Assembly (NCBI RefSeq): GCF_020880695.1
Contig: NZ_JAJIWO010000001.1
Location: forward strand, 1,104,141 to 1,168,140
Direction of reading: 5' to 3'
Length of the DNA stretch: 64,000 nt
From: Mucilaginibacter sp. UR6-11
GTDB lineage: Bacteria > Bacteroidota > Bacteroidia > Sphingobacteriales > Sphingobacteriaceae
Of this stretch, positions 1-7,957 are shown in pieces (position 1 is the first letter of the stretch; every line of letters begins with the position of its first letter). Both the position numbers and the translations under genes were made by a program. The notes under the pieces are model-generated. The model saw only the letters and a list, made by a program, of their open reading frames with translations, ran no database searches and was not told where the DNA came from.

Positions 1-513
1 AAACAAGTGCCTGAAGGCTGGATCCAGGACCAACAGGGAAATTATACTACAGATCCGCACGCTTTAAAAAGCGGCGGCTCGTTATTACCGCTGGGCAGCG
101 ACCGCGATCACGGCAGCCATAAAGGTTTTGGATTGGGTGCTACGGTCGATATTTTATCGGCTGTATTATCGGGCGCCAATTATGGCCCGTGGGTGCCGCC
201 GTTTGTATCTTTTTTAGAGCCGCCTGCTGATCCGGTTGGCTCGGGTATTGGTCACTTTTTAGGCGCCATGCGCGTGGATGGGTTTCGCCCGGTTAATGAG
301 TTTAAGGACCACCTGGACAATTGGGTATCCCGCTTTAAATCGGCATCGGCCATTAATCCTGATGAAAAAGTAATTATCCCCGGGGAACCTGAATATCAGG
401 CCGAGCTTGATCGCCGCAAAAACGGCATCCCGGTAGTTGACGCGGTGGTTAAGGATTTGAATGAACTGGCAGAGAAGATGAAAGTCGCTCCGCTAACCCC
501 CTCCGCCCCCTAA
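1..513 (+). CDS. Ldh-family malate/L-lactate dehydrogenase, C-terminal part (cut by window edge)
   Basis: The reading frame is open from the first base, so the gene begins outside the window and only about 170 residues are seen. These match the C-terminal part of the NAD(P)-dependent malate/lactate/ureidoglycolate dehydrogenase family (Ldh_2), which is unrelated to classical LDH. Family-like segments are LPLGSDRDHGSHKGFGLG and the stretch GIGHFLGAMRVDGF, followed by a helical tail. The family oxidises 2-hydroxy acids in the cytoplasm; the substrate cannot be told from this part. The last residues (PLTPSAP) are read out of a GC-rich dispersed repeat, so the natural C-terminus has probably been replaced or extended by repeat DNA. 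Confidence 0.85.
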   Translation, partial: KQVPEGWIQDQQGNYTTDPHALKSGGSLLPLGSDRDHGSHKGFGLGATVDILSAVLSGANYGPWVPPFVSFLEPPADPVGSGIGHFLGAMRVDGFRPVNEFKDHLDNWVSRFKSASAINPDEKVIIPGEPEYQAELDRRKNGIPVVDAVVKDLNELAEKMKVAPLTPSAP

Positions 514-524
514 AGGGGTACTTT
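495..524. repeat. GC-rich dispersed repeat, left copy of an inverted pair
   Basis: The core CCGCCCCCTAAAGGGG overlaps the 3' end and stop codon of the dehydrogenase gene. It is nearly the reverse complement of the segment at 601-630, with only a few mismatches over about 28 bases. The two copies bracket the terminator between the convergent genes. Confidence 0.75.
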
Positions 525-553
525 TGAACAATAAATTAAACGTTGATATAAAC

Positions 554-588
554 AAAAAGCGCCTTGATGAATGATCAAGGCGCTTTTT
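554..588. terminator. Bidirectional intrinsic terminator
   Basis: A perfect 15-bp stem (554-568 with 574-588) and a 5-base loop, with A5 on the left and T5 on the right. It lies between the convergent dehydrogenase and lepB genes and can end transcripts from both sides. Confidence 0.9.
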
Positions 589-600
589 ATTTATGCTTTT

Positions 601-630
601 AAGTTCCCCCTTTAGGGGGCGAAGGGGGTT
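601..630. repeat. GC-rich dispersed repeat, right copy of an inverted pair
   Basis: The sequence CCCCCTTTAGGGGGCGAAGG mirrors the copy at 495-524. It ends at the stop codon of lepB, so the inverted pair reaches the 3' ends of both neighbouring genes. Confidence 0.75.
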
Positions 631-1772
631 TAATGAATAATCTTAAATAACCTGCTCCATCTTATTTTACTAAAGAAAGAAGCGTCATCATCAATACTCA
701 TCCATACAAACAACGCCTTACCAACAATATGGTCTTCGGGCACAAATCCCCAGTAGCGTGAATCGTCAGAGTCATGGCGGTTATCGCCCATCATCCAGTA
801 ATAATTCATTTTAAAGGTATAACTGTCGGTTTTCTTACCGTTTATTAAAATATCATTTCCAACAACTTGTAATTTGTTGTTTTCATATACGCTGATACAA
901 CGTTCATATATAGGATAAGTAACGCTATCCAATTTTACGGTCCATCCTTTTTTAGGGATGATGATAGGCCCGTAGTTATCAACGTTCCATTTATAGTCGT
1001 GCTGTTTACCGGCCAACATCAGGTTGGGCGGGCCCACCGGATGATTGGGGTTAGTTGGGTAAACCTGTTCAGTCTCACCTGCCGGCCTGATATTTGGCGT
1101 AATAGATTTAATATTTGAATATCCTTTTAATGTATGGTAGGCACTAGTCGTCATTGTAGGATAGGCGGCCCCATCATACATAGAAACATGCAAATCCTGC
1201 ATAATTTGCGGATTAAGATCCATGCCATTGGTTAAAACTCTGTAATCTATTTGTCCTTCGGGTGGATTGTTTGCTGCTTTCCCATTGATAAAAACCTGCG
1301 CATTTACAACTTTCAGCGTATCGCCCGGAGTGCCCTGGCAACGTTTAATATAGTTTTCGCGCTTATCAACCGGGCGGTAATACGGCGAATCTGCATCCAT
1401 CGGGTAGTTAAATACAACAACGTCACCTTTTTTAACTTCGCTGAAACCGGGCAAGCGGTGGTAACTCAACTCTAACCCGTCCCAATAAGCTTTGGTATTA
1501 ATAAGCGGCATGGTGTGGTGCGCAAACGGAAAAGAGATCGGTGTCATCGGCGTACGCGGGCCATAGTTTAATTTACTTACAAATAAGAAATCGCCAACCA
1601 GCAATGATCTCTCCATTGATGGCGTAGGTATGGTATAAGCCTCAATAAAAAAGGTCCTTATCAGCGTAGCCGCTATTACAGCAAATACGATAGCGTCAAC
1701 CCACTCGCGGGTTTTGGTTTTCTTTTTTGCTTTAGTCTTTGTTTTGTTCTTATTCCAGAATTTCCAGTTCAT
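630..1772 (-). CDS. lepB: Signal peptidase I
   Basis: Membrane-bound serine-lysine protease that removes signal peptides from exported proteins. A Lys-rich cytoplasmic start (residues 1-22) precedes one membrane segment (about 25-43). The catalytic serine is Ser52 in PSMERSLL and the general-base lysine is probably Lys143 in ENYIKRCQGTPGD. The box GDNRHDSDDSRYWGFVP lies near the C-terminus. At 380 residues it is longer than the E. coli enzyme; the extra length lies between the Lys box and the GDN box, as is common in Bacteroidota. It is the last gene of the parA-parB-DUF5683-dapB-lepB run, 34 bases after dapB. Confidence 0.95.
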   Translation of the reverse strand: MNWKFWNKNKTKTKAKKKTKTREWVDAIVFAVIAATLIRTFFIEAYTIPTPSMERSLLVGDFLFVSKLNYGPRTPMTPISFPFAHHTMPLINTKAYWDGLELSYHRLPGFSEVKKGDVVVFNYPMDADSPYYRPVDKRENYIKRCQGTPGDTLKVVNAQVFINGKAANNPPEGQIDYRVLTNGMDLNPQIMQDLHVSMYDGAAYPTMTTSAYHTLKGYSNIKSITPNIRPAGETEQVYPTNPNHPVGPPNLMLAGKQHDYKWNVDNYGPIIIPKKGWTVKLDSVTYPIYERCISVYENNKLQVVGNDILINGKKTDSYTFKMNYYWMMGDNRHDSDDSRYWGFVPEDHIVGKALFVWMSIDDDASFFSKIRWSRLFKIIH

Positions 1773-1806
1773 TATCTTTTTAATATGGAGGTAAAGTATC
1801 TATTAT

Positions 1807-2553
1807 TTAAGATAAATCAAACATATCCGATACCGAAAAAAATCCTTTTTTGTCGGGTATCCATTCAGCAGCCAATACAGCGCCAAGTGCGAAGCCGTTA
1901 CGATTATGCGCGGTATGTTTAATCTCAATCGTGTCAACTTCCGAGTCATAAATAACGGTATGCGTACCGGGTACGCTGTCTATGCGATAAGATTCTATCA
2001 GCACATCTCCGGCTTTGGCATTGTCATCAACCGGGTTGTTTATATCGGTTAAAACATTTACCCATTCCCTTTTGGTATCCAGGTTTTCAATGATGCCTTC
2101 GGCGATGGTAATAGCGGTACCACTGGGCGAATCCAATTTTTGTGTATGATGTATCTCTTCAACCTGCACCTCATAATAAGGATGCTTGTTCATCATGCGG
2201 GCCAATACCTTATTAATATGGAAAAATATATTTACGCCCACACTAAAATTAGTGCCATAGATAAATGCGTTATCACTTGCCTGGTAACGCTCTTTTATTT
2301 CATTTAATTGCTCATACCAGCCGGTGGTGCCTACCACAATGGGTACACCTGCTTTAAAACACTGGTTGATATTACCCAATACTGTTGCCGGGGTACTAAA
2401 CTCAATCGCTACATCGGCCTTTTGCAGATTTTCGGCGGTAAGCTCATGCTGGTTATCGTAGTCGATTTTTAATACAATTTCATGTTTACGGTCAATGGCT
2501 ATCTTTTCAATGATCTTGCCCATTTTACCGTAACCTAATAATGCGATCTTCAT
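1807..2553 (-). CDS. dapB: 4-hydroxy-tetrahydrodipicolinate reductase
   Basis: Cytoplasmic NAD(P)H-dependent reductase of the diaminopimelate/lysine pathway, which supplies both lysine and the peptidoglycan cross-linking residue. The N-terminal Rossmann motif is LLGYGKMG (residues 5-12), and the dinucleotide pocket includes VVGTTGW. The substrate-binding signature EIHHTQKLDSPSGTA lies at about 133-147. At 248 residues it has normal length for the family. It shares a minus-strand run with lepB downstream and DUF5683 upstream (38-base gap). Confidence 0.96.
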   Translation of the reverse strand: MKIALLGYGKMGKIIEKIAIDRKHEIVLKIDYDNQHELTAENLQKADVAIEFSTPATVLGNINQCFKAGVPIVVGTTGWYEQLNEIKERYQASDNAFIYGTNFSVGVNIFFHINKVLARMMNKHPYYEVQVEEIHHTQKLDSPSGTAITIAEGIIENLDTKREWVNVLTDINNPVDDNAKAGDVLIESYRIDSVPGTHTVIYDSEVDTIEIKHTAHNRNGFALGAVLAAEWIPDKKGFFSVSDMFDLS

Positions 2554-2591
2554 GCTTTAATTTTTATTGGCGGACACAAATATAACCCGCT

Positions 2592-3260
2592 TTATCGAAG
2601 TGTAAAGGTAACTTTTAAACCCGGAATAAATGCACTGGCAAAACTCTGGGCAGGCTGATTGATCACGGTGGGTACCACCTTTACGCTGAAGTTATTATCC
2701 ATGGAGTATGAATGCATAAACTTAGCATCAACGTAGGCGTCAATAGTTTGTATGCCCCAGGCCGCAGCAAAAAGCAGCACGCTTAAATCGCGGTAACGCG
2801 CATAGCCTCTAACAGCATCATTGATAGCGTTGTCGGGGTAACCGGTGTAGTTTACATACAATTGATAATACTTATCACCGGGACTCGGCTGTGTCCCCTT
2901 AGCACGGTACCTGGCTATAGCCAAATCCTCTGTATAAGCCTGTTCATTAAACCGGTACATAACAACCAGCAAAGTCAACCCGGTATAGATAATCGGCACC
3001 TTCCAGTACTTACGATTATATACCTGCCCCAGGCCCGGTACAAATACAGACCGGTGCCAGGCTGTTGAAGGGCTGTGGGTACTATCCGGATGGTAAACTT
3101 TTTCTGTACTTGCTTTGGGGGCAAATGGCTTAGATTTAAGTGAATCGCGTTTTTCCTGTATGCTATCCGCTTTGGTTTTAACACGCAATACGGGTGCCTG
3201 CGCCATAGCCGAAAAAACGAACCCGGTTAATAAACCAATTATTAATATATATCTCTGCAT
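2592..3260 (-). CDS. DUF5683 family membrane protein
   Basis: A 222-residue protein with a signal peptide (residues 1-20, ending AMAQA), a charged linker, then the conserved block WHRSVFVPGLGQVYNRKYWK followed by a hydrophobic segment (VPIIYTGLTLLVVMYRF) and a second one (DLSVLLFAAAWGIQTIDAYV). This organisation is typical of DUF5683, a Bacteroidota envelope protein of unknown function usually encoded between parB and dapB, as here. The gap to parB is 3 bases, so the two are almost certainly co-transcribed. The conserved placement suggests an envelope or division-linked role, but that is inference. Confidence 0.88.
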   Translation of the reverse strand: MQRYILIIGLLTGFVFSAMAQAPVLRVKTKADSIQEKRDSLKSKPFAPKASTEKVYHPDSTHSPSTAWHRSVFVPGLGQVYNRKYWKVPIIYTGLTLLVVMYRFNEQAYTEDLAIARYRAKGTQPSPGDKYYQLYVNYTGYPDNAINDAVRGYARYRDLSVLLFAAAWGIQTIDAYVDAKFMHSYSMDNNFSVKVVPTVINQPAQSFASAFIPGLKVTFTLR

Positions 3261-3263
3261 TTT

Positions 3264-4184
3264 TTACCAATCCAACATTTCAAGGATGCGGGCAAGATCA
3301 TCTTCTGATAAAAAAGGAATTTCAATTATACCCTTACCCTGGCTGCCTACCTTAAGTTTAACCTGTGTGCTAAACTTTGATGCCAGGTCGTCCTGTATCT
3401 TTTGCAACTGAAACGATACCGGCTCGGGCTGCTTGCCTTCCTTTTTGGGCCGCGATTTTTGAAGGTCGCGAACCATCTCTTCCACCTTACGAACGGATAA
3501 ACCTTGTTGAATAATATGTTTGTGCAGATATAATTGTTGTGCGGGGTCCTCAACCGTTACTAAAGCACGTGCATGGCCCATACTCATCTCGCCATCACGT
3601 ATGGATGCCTGAATAGTTGGCGGCAGTTTTAGCAACCTTAAATAATTAGTTACAGTTGATCGGTTCTTGCTTACGCGCTCGCCCAGTTCTTCCTGTTTAA
3701 GGTTGCACTCATCCAGCATCCGTTGAAAGCTTAAGGCTACCTCGATAGCATTTAAATTTTCGCGCTGGATATTTTCAATCAGCGCCATTTCCAGCATCTG
3801 CTGGTCGTTGGCGGTGCGTACGTAAGCCGGTATATGTGTTAAGCCTGCTATTTTTGAGGCCCGCAGGCGGCGCTCGCCGGATATCAACTGAAACTGGTGC
3901 GCACTGACGCGGCGTACGGTTATCGGCTGTATCAGTCCCTGTAACTTGATGGAGGCTGCTAAATCTGCCAGAGCCTGCTCATCAAAATCAGTACGGGGCT
4001 GAAACGGGTTTACCTCAATTTCCGATAGCCTTATATCGTTTACCGAACCCAGGTTACTAACCTCGCCGTTTGAACCCGTGCTGTTATTAGCAGTACTTGA
4101 TTTTTTATAGGGAAGTACATCTTCAGAATCATTCAACAGTGCGCTTAATCCCTTGCCTAAAGCATTCCTTTTCTCTGCGCTCAT
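3264..4184 (-). CDS. parB: Chromosome-partitioning protein ParB
   Basis: A 306-residue centromere-binding CTP-dependent clamp of the ParABS system. The N-terminal ParB/Srx domain contains NPFQPRTDFDEQAL and the nucleotide-binding box LISGERRLRASK. The helix-turn-helix includes EELGERVSKNRSTVTNYLRL, and a C-terminal dimerisation segment ends in LARILEMLDW. It starts one base after the parA stop codon, so the two are translationally linked. I looked for a nearby parS (palindrome close to GTTTCACGTGAAAC) and did not find one. Confidence 0.95.
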   Translation of the reverse strand: MSAEKRNALGKGLSALLNDSEDVLPYKKSSTANNSTGSNGEVSNLGSVNDIRLSEIEVNPFQPRTDFDEQALADLAASIKLQGLIQPITVRRVSAHQFQLISGERRLRASKIAGLTHIPAYVRTANDQQMLEMALIENIQRENLNAIEVALSFQRMLDECNLKQEELGERVSKNRSTVTNYLRLLKLPPTIQASIRDGEMSMGHARALVTVEDPAQQLYLHKHIIQQGLSVRKVEEMVRDLQKSRPKKEGKQPEPVSFQLQKIQDDLASKFSTQVKLKVGSQGKGIIEIPFLSEDDLARILEMLDW

Positions 4185-4185
4185 T

Positions 4186-4989
4186 TTATACTGTTTCTGT
4201 TGTTGCTTTTAATTCATCTTTTAACAAGCCATTTTTGCGGATCACTTCACGGGCCAGGTTAAGGTAATTTATAGCCCCTTTACAAGTGGCGTCATGCATA
4301 ATTACGGATACGCCAAAGCTTGGCGCTTCGCTTAAACGTGTATTACGCTGTATAATGGTATCAAATACCATATCTTCAAAATGATTTCTAACTTCTTCAA
4401 CCACCTGGTTTGAAAGGCGCAACCTTACATCATACATGGTTAACAATATACCCTCGATCTCTAATTGCGGGTTTAAACGGTTTTGTACAATTTTAACTGT
4501 GTTTAACAGTTTACCCAGCCCTTCCAACGCAAAATACTCGCATTGTACGGGAATGATCACAGAGTCGGCAGCAGTTAAAGCGTTAATGGTAATTAAGCCC
4601 AGTGACGGAGAACAATCAATTATTATAAAATCATATTCATCACGGATCTTGTTAAAAACCTCCTGCATTTTATACTCGCGGTTCTCGAGGTTTATCATCT
4701 CAATTTCGGCACCCACCAGGTCTATGTGAGCCGGCAGCAGGTCCAGGTTTGGCGTGTCGGTTTTAATAATAGCATCATGCGGATCAACTTCGTTGATGAT
4801 ACACTCATAAATACTGTTTTTTACATTGCGCGGATCAAAACCAATGCCTGAGGTGGCGTTAGCCTGCGGATCTGCGTCAACTAATAATGTTCTATACTCT
4901 AATACGGCTAAACTTGCAGCCAGATTGATGGATGATGTGGTTTTGCCCACACCGCCCTTTTGATTGGCTAAAGCAATAATTTTACTCAT
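4186..4989 (-). CDS. parA: Chromosome-partitioning ATPase ParA (Soj-like)
   Basis: A 267-residue deviant Walker ATPase that positions the ParB-parS complex on the nucleoid. The deviant Walker A motif KGGVGKTTSSINLA (residues 10-23) carries the signature lysine. The switch regions are VDADPQANAT and IIIDCSPSLGLITINAL. It has no N-terminal DNA-binding domain, so it is of the chromosomal Soj type rather than the plasmid P1 type. It heads the minus-strand housekeeping run. The 230 bases upstream, to 5219, are AT-rich with no gene and hold its promoter region. Confidence 0.95.
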   Translation of the reverse strand: MSKIIALANQKGGVGKTTSSINLAASLAVLEYRTLLVDADPQANATSGIGFDPRNVKNSIYECIINEVDPHDAIIKTDTPNLDLLPAHIDLVGAEIEMINLENREYKMQEVFNKIRDEYDFIIIDCSPSLGLITINALTAADSVIIPVQCEYFALEGLGKLLNTVKIVQNRLNPQLEIEGILLTMYDVRLRLSNQVVEEVRNHFEDMVFDTIIQRNTRLSEAPSFGVSVIMHDATCKGAINYLNLAREVIRKNGLLKDELKATTETV

Positions 4990-5219
4990 TCTATATCTCC
5001 AAAATTTTAAAACAGTGTTTATAACAACGAAAAATAGAAATTTAAATTTCTACCTTCGGGAAACTTTTTACCAACCGCTAAGATATATATTTAAATAACG
5101 GAGAAATCCACAGTTTTAGCCAATTTACAAACAATTTAAGGAGTGGTGATTGAATTAATGATTATTGATTGATGACGATTAACCAGCTAATTCCATAACT
5201 CAGTAATTCAACAACTACT

Positions 5220-5741
5220 ATGATTACTATTATATCAGCTACCAACCGGCCAGGGAGCTCAACACTTAAAGTGGCCCGTTATTATCAAAAAAAACTGCTT
5301 GAAAAGGGTGTGGAAGCAGGTATATTATCGTTGGCGCAACTGCCGCCGAACATATTAGAAACCGATCTTTATGGCAAACGCAGCGCTGCGTTTCAGGTAA
5401 TCCAGGACATTGTTACCGCTACCGATAAGTTTATATTTATCATCCCCGAGTATAATGGCAGCTTCCCGGGCGCACTAAAAGTTTTTATCGACGCCTGCTC
5501 CTTCCCTGACAGTTTTTATGAGAAAAAGGCCGCACTTGTGGGAATATCATCGGGCAAATACGGCAACATACGCGGCATCGACCATTTTACCGGCGTTTGC
5601 CATTATGTACATTTAAACACAATGCCGCTAAAATTACATATCGCCAATATCAAAACAGAATTTAACGAGTACGGTGATCTGTATAAAGAAGACACACTGC
5701 AGTTTACTAATGAGCAGATTGAAAAGTTTATTAAGTTTTAA
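5220..5741 (+). CDS. NADPH-dependent FMN reductase family protein
   Basis: A 173-residue flavodoxin-like flavoprotein. The N-terminal phosphate-binding loop is SATNRPGSSTLKVA (residues 6-19). The segment FIIPEYNGSFPGALKVFIDA carries the family motif PEYN-G-S-PG-LKN, here with K-V in place of K-N. Members reduce FMN, quinones or azo dyes with NAD(P)H in the cytoplasm; the physiological substrate is not predictable. The ATG at 5220 directly follows a low-complexity, repeat-like upstream stretch. It is a single-gene unit divergent from parA. Confidence 0.9.
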   Translation: MITIISATNRPGSSTLKVARYYQKKLLEKGVEAGILSLAQLPPNILETDLYGKRSAAFQVIQDIVTATDKFIFIIPEYNGSFPGALKVFIDACSFPDSFYEKKAALVGISSGKYGNIRGIDHFTGVCHYVHLNTMPLKLHIANIKTEFNEYGDLYKEDTLQFTNEQIEKFIKF

Positions 5742-5783
5742 TTGCTATAATTGTCTTTGATTTAATTTTCTAAACCATCACAA

Positions 5784-7058
5784 ATGAAGAATATCTACAT
5801 AATGACCTTAGCGGCCATTTTATGCCCTGTATTTTTAAAAGCACAAAGCAATTTTAAACCCGGATATATAGTTACCTTAAAAGGTGATACTTTGCAAGGG
5901 GCCATTGATTACAGAGAATGGTCAAGAACACCAAAAGCAATTAACTTCAGAAGCACCAATTTAAACCATATAGCGTTATACACCCCGGCCAATACACTTG
6001 CATTTGGTATTAAAGGATTTGAATATTATACTCGCTCTATTTTACCGATAAGTCAGGACAACATCCTTCTTTCTTTATTATCCACAGGTGTTGACACCAC
6101 GCGTATTACGGATACTGTATTCTTGAAAACAATTCATATCGGCGGAAATATATCTTTATATTCTTACCACGACGATATCAAAGAACGGTTTTTTATCGCC
6201 GAAAAAAACAATCAGCCCACTGAACTTATCCGCCACATTTATCTTGATCCGCAACAGTCGTCTCAGGTAGTTAATGTTGATAGTTATAAACGTCAACTGC
6301 AAAGGCTGGCTGCAATATACCAACCCGGAAATACAACAATATTAGAAGACATAAATGGCGCAAACTACACTTCAAAAGAATTAGAAAAGATTGTCTCTAA
6401 AATAAATGGCTCTGACGGCAAATCATATCCTTCAACTACAGATAAGGAAGGGGTACAATTTTTTGGTGGCATAGGTATAGTTAGCTCAACAATTAATTAT
6501 AACGGCGTTAGCGATAACTCAACTGGCCCCCAGACCAGTTCGTCCAAAGCCATTTCTCCTAAAATAAATCTGGGTGTGGATCTATATTTAAATAAAAATA
6601 TCGGGCGGTGGATCTTACGAACCGAGTTATTTTTCACTACGGACAAAGTAAGTTTAAGCTATGACGGAAAAGCAACTACCCCGTTTACAAAGACAGTAAA
6701 GTTTAATCATTATATAGCCACGCTAAATCCGCAAATAGTGTGCAATATATATAATACCGATAGGACCAGGCTCTATTTAGATGCCGGCGTAGCTATTAAC
6801 CTGAGCTTATATCAAAACAAAGAGGCCAATGTCACCTATTTTCAACCAGGCAATACTACAGTCACCTATCCTGATACTTTTCCAAGTGTCAAATCAGCAT
6901 TTTATACGGTGACCACAAAAATTGGGTGTATTATAAACAGTAAATTTGACATTTATGCCGGTTATTCTCCGTCGACTGTATTAAATACTGAAGTAAACTC
7001 TTCCATAACTTTAACAACTTATCAAGTTGGAATAAATTACAGATTTGGTAAAATGTAG
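5784..7058 (+). CDS. Outer-membrane beta-barrel protein, function unknown
   Basis: A 424-residue exported protein with a signal peptide (residues 1-20, ending LKAQS). The N-terminal domain begins YIVTLKGDTLQGAIDYREW, an opening seen in many Sphingobacteria hypothetical proteins. After about residue 220 come alternating amphipathic strands typical of an outer-membrane barrel, ending in YQVGINYRFGKM. Nothing in it is catalytic to my eye. It lies 42 bases after the FMN reductase and converges with the CCC1 transporter gene with only 2 bases between the stop codons. Confidence 0.7.
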   Translation: MKNIYIMTLAAILCPVFLKAQSNFKPGYIVTLKGDTLQGAIDYREWSRTPKAINFRSTNLNHIALYTPANTLAFGIKGFEYYTRSILPISQDNILLSLLSTGVDTTRITDTVFLKTIHIGGNISLYSYHDDIKERFFIAEKNNQPTELIRHIYLDPQQSSQVVNVDSYKRQLQRLAAIYQPGNTTILEDINGANYTSKELEKIVSKINGSDGKSYPSTTDKEGVQFFGGIGIVSSTINYNGVSDNSTGPQTSSSKAISPKINLGVDLYLNKNIGRWILRTELFFTTDKVSLSYDGKATTPFTKTVKFNHYIATLNPQIVCNIYNTDRTRLYLDAGVAINLSLYQNKEANVTYFQPGNTTVTYPDTFPSVKSAFYTVTTKIGCIINSKFDIYAGYSPSTVLNTEVNSSITLTTYQVGINYRFGKM

Positions 7059-7060
7059 TA

Positions 7061-7750
7061 TTATCCCGTTATTAATTTCGCCATGCCGAACGCCGCGGCT
7101 GCAGCCAAAGCCCCGATAATTAAAACCTTAAAGGCTCCCGATGTAGGAGGTTGCCCGGTTACTTTACTTTTAAAATAGCCAAAAACAAACAGGCAAACCA
7201 TGGTTATACCGCACGAGTAAATTAAAGCAGTTTGCGAATTTGACTCAAAAAAATAAGGAGATAAAGGGATGATACCCCCAACGATATAAGATAAACCAAT
7301 AGTGATTGCACTTTGCGTGGCACGATTTGCCAAAGGTTTTTCAAGGCCCAGTTCATAGCGCATCATAAAATCAACCCATTTGTCCTTATCCTTTGCCATT
7401 TCATCAGCAACCTGTGTTTGCAATTCGTCCGACAGTCCAAAACTTGCAAACACTTCTTTTACCTCGGCTTTCTCCTGTTCGGGAACGCGCTCCACTTCAT
7501 CGTACTCACGTTGCAGTTCGGCAGCATAATGCTCGGCTTCTGTTCTGCCGGCCAGGAAACCACCCAGGCCCATCGCGATAGAGCCGGCAACAATCTCTGC
7601 AATACCCGCGGTAATAACAATACCCGACGAATTTACGGCCCCGCTAAGCCCCGCTGCCAAAGCAAACGGAACAGTTAAACCGTCAGACATCCCGATAACG
7701 ATATCGCGGATGGTGTCAGAGCTTTTCAGGTGGTGTTCATGATGATCCAT
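7061..7750 (-). CDS. VIT1/CCC1-family iron/manganese transporter
   Basis: A 229-residue membrane protein. His-rich start (MDHHEHHLKSSDTIRD), then GMSDGLTVPFALAAGLSG, the hallmark first helix of the VIT1/CCC1 family. A second helix (about 43-67) is followed by a charged cytosolic segment (about 70-135, Glu-rich, likely metal-binding) and three further helices (about 147-168, 175-193, 205-227). The family moves Fe2+ or Mn2+ out of the cytoplasm, here probably by H+ antiport. It lies next to a TonB receptor gene, which suggests a metal theme, though the two are divergent. Confidence 0.9.
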   Translation of the reverse strand: MDHHEHHLKSSDTIRDIVIGMSDGLTVPFALAAGLSGAVNSSGIVITAGIAEIVAGSIAMGLGGFLAGRTEAEHYAAELQREYDEVERVPEQEKAEVKEVFASFGLSDELQTQVADEMAKDKDKWVDFMMRYELGLEKPLANRATQSAITIGLSYIVGGIIPLSPYFFESNSQTALIYSCGITMVCLFVFGYFKSKVTGQPPTSGAFKVLIIGALAAAAAFGMAKLITG

Positions 7751-7928
7751 GACTAAATGTACCTGCTATAAATGTAATATGCCCGCAAAAAATGCAATTT
7801 ATCATTGGTCTGAATAATAACCCCTGTTTAAGTGAGGGAGAATTATTTGCCACAGCGGCCGGCATTATATGGTTTACGTAGCCAATATCTTACAATCAAA
7901 AGCAGCCCTTTTATCTAACCAAAGGGTT

Positions 7929-7936
7929 ATTTTTGC
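7929..7936 (+). promoter_or_regulatory. Bacteroidota -7 box upstream of the TonB receptor
   Basis: TATTTTTG fits TAnnTTTG exactly. It would start transcription near 7943, leaving a leader of about 15 bases before the GTG start at 7958. Confidence 0.5.
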
Positions 7937-7957
7937 CTTAACCTAATAACAGATACC

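Noticed and set aside
4990..5219. Possible parS or replication-origin site near parAB
   Set aside because: No GTTTCACGTGAAAC-like palindrome and no DnaA-box cluster was recognised here.
7751..7957. Possible cobalamin riboswitch before the TonB receptor
   Set aside because: A GCCAC string is present, but no B12 box or the other conserved blocks were seen, and the -7 box at 7929 implies a leader of only about 15 bases.
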